Below, one piece after another: positions 62,555-64,000 of a stretch of 64,000 bases of DNA; position 1 is the first letter of the stretch, and the number at the start of each line of letters is the position of its first letter. The stretch comes from Pseudoroseicyclus_A sp041714655 (lineage in GTDB: Bacteria > Pseudomonadota > Alphaproteobacteria > Rhodobacterales > Rhodobacteraceae). The notes under the pieces were generated by a model. It made no database searches, had not been told where the DNA came from, and saw only the letters and a list, made by a program, of their open reading frames with translations. The stretch covers positions 496,001-560,000 of the forward strand of contig NZ_CP168219.1 of assembly GCF_041714655.1 (NCBI RefSeq), written 5' to 3'. Made by a program: the position numbers and the translations under genes.

Positions 62555-63459
62555 CAGGCGCCGTCCTTGAAGTCGAGCCCCATCTCGGAATAGCGCTCGC
62601 TCTCTTCCAGCCAGTTCGGGCGGACCTTCACCTGCAGGAAGAGGTGGACCTTGCGGCCGAGGAACTCGTTCAGCTCCTCCCGCGCCGCCTTGGAGACGGC
62701 CTTGATCGTCTCGCCGCCCTTGCCGAGGACGATGCCCTTGTGGCCGTCGCGCGCCACATAGATCACCTGGTCGATCCGTGCCGTGCCGTCGTCGCGCTCC
62801 TGCCAGCTCTCGGTCTCGACCGTCAGCTCGTAGGGGAGCTCCTGATGGAGCCGGAGCGTCAGCTTCTCGCGGGTCATCTCGGAGGCGATCATGCGCAGCG
62901 GCAGGTCGGCGATCTGGTCTTCCGGATAGAGCCAGGGGCTCTCGGGGAGCTGGTCGGCCAGCCAGAGCTTCAGATCCTCGCAGCCATGCCCGCGCTCGGC
63001 CGAGATGAGGAAGGTCCGCTCGAAGGCATAGAGCGCGTTCATCTTCTCGGTGAGGGCGAGGAGCGCCTCGGCCTTTACCTTGTCGATCTTGTTGACGGCG
63101 AGCGCCACGGGGCGGGGGCCGGCGACCTCGGCGAGCTTCTCGAGGATCGCCTCGACGCCGGGCGTCAGCCCGCGATGCGCCTCGATGAGGAGGACGATGA
63201 CATCGGCATCCCCGGCGCCGCCCCAGGCGGCGGCGACCATGGCGCGGTCGAGCCGGCGGCGGGGGCGGAAGAGCCCGGGCGTGTCGACGAAGACGATCTG
63301 CGCCTCGCCGGAGAGCGCCACGCCCCGGATCCGCGCCCGCGTCGTCTGCACCTTGTGGGTGACGATCGAGACCTTGGCCCCGACCATGCGGTTCATGAGC
63401 GTCGACTTGCCCGCATTGGGCTCGCCGATCAGGGCGACAAAACCGGCACGGCTGGGCAT
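62554..63459 (-). CDS. era: GTPase Era
   Basis: This 301-residue GTPase assists maturation of 16S rRNA and 30S assembly. G1 is GEPNAGKSTLMNRM, G3 DTPGLF, G4 AVNKIDKV and G5 ISAERGHG. The C-terminal KH domain has GHKGIVLGKGGETIKAVSKA, which binds the 16S 3' end. It is followed by the DUF1491 gene in an overlapping arrangement. rnc, its frequent upstream partner, is not directly adjacent; an ArsR gene and a repeat lie upstream instead. Confidence 0.97.
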   Translation of the reverse strand: MPSRAGFVALIGEPNAGKSTLMNRMVGAKVSIVTHKVQTTRARIRGVALSGEAQIVFVDTPGLFRPRRRLDRAMVAAAWGGAGDADVIVLLIEAHRGLTPGVEAILEKLAEVAGPRPVALAVNKIDKVKAEALLALTEKMNALYAFERTFLISAERGHGCEDLKLWLADQLPESPWLYPEDQIADLPLRMIASEMTREKLTLRLHQELPYELTVETESWQERDDGTARIDQVIYVARDGHKGIVLGKGGETIKAVSKAAREELNEFLGRKVHLFLQVKVRPNWLEESERYSEMGLDFKDGA

Positions 63460-63570
63460 TGGGGGCTCCGGGGGCTTGAGATGGATGGCGGGGGATAGCC
63501 CTTGTGGCGGGGTTTGTGAAGGGCGGAGCGGCTGTTCAATGGAGCGCCTGCGGCGCGTTTCTTTGAGTAC

Positions 63571-63622
63571 GGTGGAGGCTCTGCCTCCACACCTCCGAGG
63601 TATTTATGGCCAGATGAAAGGG
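63571..63622 (+). repeat. 52-bp terminator-like repeat (GGAGGCTCTGCCTCC type), copy 2
   Basis: GGTGGAGGC-TCT-GCCTCCACA, then CCTCCGAGGTATT and GGCCAGATGAAAGGG. It matches the reverse complement of 34871-34922 at 50 of 52 positions. It lies between era and the ArsR gene and overlaps neither. Confidence 0.85.
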
Positions 63623-63628
63623 ATCCGG

Positions 63629-63979
63629 TCAGGACGGGGGATCGGGGGTGGGGCTTTCGGGGGCGAGTTCGATCTCGAGGAAGCGCTCGAAGGCGTCGAG
63701 GTCGAGCGCCTCCATCATCCCGAAGCCGGCCATCCAGACGGAGGCTTCGCGCAGCGCCTCGGGCTCCAGCTTGCACCAGGTGATGCGGCCGCGCTTCTCG
63801 CGGGTGATGAGCCCGGCGCCGGCCAGCGCCGTCAGGTGCTTCGAGATGGCGGCGAGCGACATCTCGAAGGGGGCGGCCACGTCGGTGACCGCCATGTCAT
63901 CCTCCAGAAGCATGGTCAGGATCGCCCGCCGCGTCGGGTCGGCGAGGGCGGCAAAGACGATGTCGAGGGGCGGCGCCAT
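63629..63979 (-). CDS. ArsR-family winged-helix regulator
   Basis: This 116-residue regulator has the ArsR/SmtB fold. FAALADPTRRAILTMLLEDD is helices 1-2, MSLAAISKHLTALAGAGLI the recognition region, and REKRGRITWCKLEPEAL the wing. The metal-binding CxC motif of ArsR is absent, so it belongs to the non-metal subgroup found next to SRPBCC/AHSA1 proteins. Such a partner, if present, lies beyond the window end upstream. Target genes are unknown. Confidence 0.88.
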   Translation of the reverse strand: MAPPLDIVFAALADPTRRAILTMLLEDDMAVTDVAAPFEMSLAAISKHLTALAGAGLITREKRGRITWCKLEPEALREASVWMAGFGMMEALDLDAFERFLEIELAPESPTPDPPS

Positions 63980-64000
63980 GCCGCCATTAGGGCCGGACGG

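Overview
The window is bacterial chromosome of very high GC content, densely coded, with many four-base stop/start overlaps. Gene content points to an alphaproteobacterium of the Rhodobacteraceae/Paracoccaceae (roseobacter-rhodobacter) group. Supporting features are the F1-only ATP synthase operon atpHAGDC without F0 genes, a B12-dependent ribonucleotide reductase, DUF1489, DUF1491 and DUF2125 proteins, a Hint-domain protein, a TIGR01459 HAD protein and a short RpsU. The assignment is by family recognition only. I see no transposase, prophage, CRISPR array, rRNA or tRNA gene.

Layout. 0-1.8 kb: end of ruvC, then ruvA and ruvB (Holliday-junction processing). 1.9-4.7 kb: a gluconate module (gntK and a gluconate 5-dehydrogenase, divergent from gnd). 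5-13.7 kb: cell-envelope and miscellaneous genes (MltB-type transglycosylase, Hint protein, LpxR-like deacylase, thioredoxin-like protein, TfdB-like flavin monooxygenase with a PPC/DUF296 protein, DEAD-box helicase, exported phage-lysozyme-like protein). 13.7-17.5 kb: nrdJ, DUF1489, galE. 17.7-34.7 kb: a reductive pyrimidine catabolism region. It holds an ABC uptake system with an NMT1/THI5-like binding protein, dihydropyrimidinase, beta-ureidopropionase, a RutR-like regulator, and preT-preA with a Fpg/Nei glycosylase gene between them. Interspersed are a glycosyltransferase, a VOC protein, a luciferase-like oxidoreductase and a GAF-histidine kinase. 34.9-44.9 kb: DUF2125, ChaC, an ExbB-like/OmpA-coiled-coil pair, GNAT, clpA, gloB and a methyltransferase. 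45.2-50.1 kb: atpH-atpA-atpG-atpD-atpC. 50.2-64 kb: H-type lectin, prs, isomerase, threonine aldolase-YcgN-ribF, HAD, MFS, Mn-pyrophosphatase, TraB/GumN, rpsU, recO, a Pr6Pr-like membrane protein, DUF1491, era, ArsR.

How the genes work together. PreT/PreA reduce uracil or thymine to the dihydro form, dihydropyrimidinase opens the ring, and the M20 amidohydrolase releases the beta-amino acid, CO2 and ammonia. The ABC system probably imports a pyrimidine-like substrate, and the RutR-like TetR protein is the likely sensor. Gluconate taken in elsewhere would be phosphorylated by GntK and decarboxylated by Gnd.

The least explained content is intergenic. Five copies of a roughly 144-bp palindromic element with a conserved centre (TGCACCATAAAG) occur, each accompanied by a short REP-like palindrome that occurs 13 times in the window. 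A third repeat class consists of terminator-like inverted repeats, including a pair of 52-bp copies 28.7 kb apart with two mismatches.
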